DNA of 44,406 nt from Atribacteria bacterium SCGC AAA255-G05 (lineage in GTDB: Bacteria; Atribacterota; Phoenicimicrobiia; Phoenicimicrobiales; Phoenicimicrobiaceae). Of the stretch, positions 43,460-44,406 are shown piece after piece. Location: assembly GCA_000405605.1 (NCBI GenBank), contig ASPA01000005.1:1-44406 (forward strand), in the 5' to 3' direction. Each line of letters starts with the position of its first letter. Positions within the stretch are counted from its first letter, which is position 1. Both the position numbers and the translations under genes were made by a program. Below the pieces are notes generated by a model. That model saw nothing but the letters and a program-made list of their open reading frames with translations. It was not told where the DNA came from and ran no database searches.

Positions 43460-43708
43460 TAAAATACTCCTTTTTTAGTTTGAATAATATAGTTAGTAAA
43501 TAGTTCGGAAATTGTTTTTTGAAAATATATAGGTAAAGTTTCTGCATTACCCGGAAAATTTGTTTCAATTACTTCTTTTTTCTAACTGCTCTCCGAAGAT
43601 ATTTATTGATTAACCTCATAGAATCTAGAGCGAATAAATCACTCATTGGATTCGATTTTTTGCCTTTTCTGTAAGTTCCACTATTAATTTCTCTGTATGA
43701 AAATTCAT
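43459..43708 (-). pseudogene. Small gene with two single-base frameshifts, function unknown
   Basis: An ATG at 43708 with an excellent GGGGAG box 30 bp after larA starts a frame that breaks after 21 codons. Adding one A in the A6 run near 43650, and one A in the A6 run near 43580, restores a single 83-codon frame. It contains LTEKAKKSNPMSDLFALD and ETLPIYFQKTISEL and ends in a TAA that overlaps the tktN start. Loss in A runs could be decay or sequence error. I do not recognise the product. Confidence 0.5.
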
Positions 43709-43738
43709 TTTAATTCTCCCCTTTGAGGAATTTTATTT

Positions 43739-44406
43739 CTATTTGAGCTTATCAATCCTGAACATAATATCTCCTCCATGAGTAACTACTCCTATCTTTA
43801 ACTCTTCACATTTTTGTTTTAAAACATAATTTAAAGCACTATTAATCTGATTAAAAACTTTAAAACCAATTTTAGATGCCTCATTAGGATCAATTCCTTC
43901 ACTAACCAGAATTACTTTTATACGCTGACGAGTGACATCCATAGCCAAGTAAGTAGCCAGTGCGACCTTATCTTTGATCTTTCCTTCTTTGAACCGTTTT
44001 TTAGCTTCTTGAGGGGAGCAAGTCCCCAAACTTATAAAATCTGGGTGATCAGGAGCAATTCCTTCGGGATCAGGACATAAAAGAATAAGTGTACCCCTAT
44101 CTTTTACAGCCATACCACAGTTATTTAACGCTTTTATTGATTGCCAGAAATCTCTATCTGCTGGATGACTACTTGCTATAATAATATCCTGTTGCTCTGC
44201 AATATTAAAGCAATAAATCCCTTCTGCAAATTTAACTCCCTCTTTATGGGCCAATTCAAAATCCCCAGCTACTACTTTTACTATCTCGCCTCGCTTATTT
44301 AATACAGTATTAACTATCATAGTAAGTTCAGAAGCCCGAGCGATGACATTCATCTGTTTTCGCACTATATTATCTAAATTTCCTATAATATTATATACGT
44401 TCTCCC
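43739..44406 (-). CDS. larA: LarA-family racemase, 3' part, runs off the window end
   Basis: The frame enters from the window edge and ends at TAG 43739. Its first part, up to VKFA, is the 182-bp repeat shared with 5318-5499. The rest is the native LarA C-terminal domain: SSHPADRDFWQSIKALNNCG, the family substrate-side loop, then GGTLILL-like (here RGTLILLCPDPEG) and MDVTRQRIKVILVSEG. It adds 161 residues to the 265 encoded at 4705-5499. A GTG at 44365 is not the real start. Confidence 0.88.
   Translation of the reverse strand, partial: ENVYNIIGNLDNIVRKQMNVIARASELTMIVNTVLNKRGEIVKVVAGDFELAHKEGVKFAEGIYCFNIAEQQDIIIASSHPADRDFWQSIKALNNCGMAVKDRGTLILLCPDPEGIAPDHPDFISLGTCSPQEAKKRFKEGKIKDKVALATYLAMDVTRQRIKVILVSEGIDPNEASKIGFKVFNQINSALNYVLKQKCEELKIGVVTHGGDIMFRIDKLK
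44225..44406 (-). repeat. 182-bp perfect inverted repeat, right copy at window end
   Basis: This copy is identical to 5318-5499 in reverse complement and reaches the last base, so the shared segment may be longer in the source. Unlike the left copy it continues into the correct larA 3' end, so this arrangement is the native one. Confidence 0.97.

Noticed and set aside
43532..43556. Fourth AGGTAA regulatory site
   Set aside because: AGGTAA is present but the TTGC half-sites at the fixed distances are absent, and it lies inside the small gene upstream of tktN.
44365..44365. Independent gene starting at GTG 44365
   Set aside because: The frame continues to the window edge and matches the middle of larA; it is a partial larA, not a separate protein.

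Overview
The window is AT-rich DNA from an anaerobic bacterium, very likely metagenomic. It carries several TRAP transporters, a corrinoid/tetrahydrofolate methyl-transfer operon with an MttB-family methyltransferase and a RACo-type activator, ETF genes, a LarA-type racemase and a family 4 uracil-DNA glycosylase. This mix fits a low-GC fermentative or acetogen-like lineage such as Atribacterota or a relative of the Firmicutes. No rRNA, tRNA or phylogenetic marker is present, so the assignment is tentative.

Layout. (1) 1-5499, plus strand: the end of a sugar isomerase gene, an Asp/Glu racemase-like gene, a DctP-DctQ-DctM TRAP transporter and the first 265 codons of larA. (2) 5500-13102, minus strand: GntR regulator, iron alcohol dehydrogenase, transaldolase-like aldolase, a decayed DapA-family gene, a second TRAP system, and a UroD/MtaA-like gene that lacks its 3' end. 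(3) 13350-23864, minus strand: a methyl-group catabolic operon. It reads mttB, corrinoid protein, metF, etfB, etfA, methyl-THF methyltransferase, formate-THF ligase, RACo and a stand-alone B12-reactivation protein. (4) 23974-28924, minus strand: a TAXI-type TRAP system with MmgE/PrpD and DUF1850 proteins. (5) 29491-32477: a PocR-AraC regulator divergent from a sodium:solute symporter. (6) 32478-35493: a repeat-rich, gene-poor stretch with five related hairpins and two related structured elements that flank an ATPase-STAS-like gene. (7) 35494-38823: housekeeping genes (UDG, U32 peptidase, Nif3-like). (8) 38924-44406, minus strand: a cyclophilin-like protein, a full-length transketolase, a two-subunit transketolase and the 3' part of larA.

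Two results stand out. First, a motif ATTGC-N6-AGGTAA-N4-TTGC occurs three times with identical spacing. It lies 73 bp upstream of mttB, 72 bp upstream of the corrinoid protein gene, and between the PocR-AraC gene and the TAXI permease. This looks like the operator of a methyl-donor regulon controlled by the neighbouring PocR-AraC protein. Second, the last 182 bp are a perfect inverted copy of 5318-5499. Together the two larA pieces rebuild one full-length gene, and the join at 5499/5500 truncates both larA and the UroD-like gene. The window is therefore either chimeric at that point or records a real inversion. If the join is wrong, the true order is TRAP-larA-split transketolase in one operon.

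The methyl operon suggests this scheme: a methylated (probably quaternary) amine is demethylated by MttB onto the corrinoid protein, the methyl passes to THF, MetF works with EtfAB as electron carrier, and Fhs interconverts formyl-THF and formate with ATP. RACo and the reactivation protein keep the corrinoid as Co(I).
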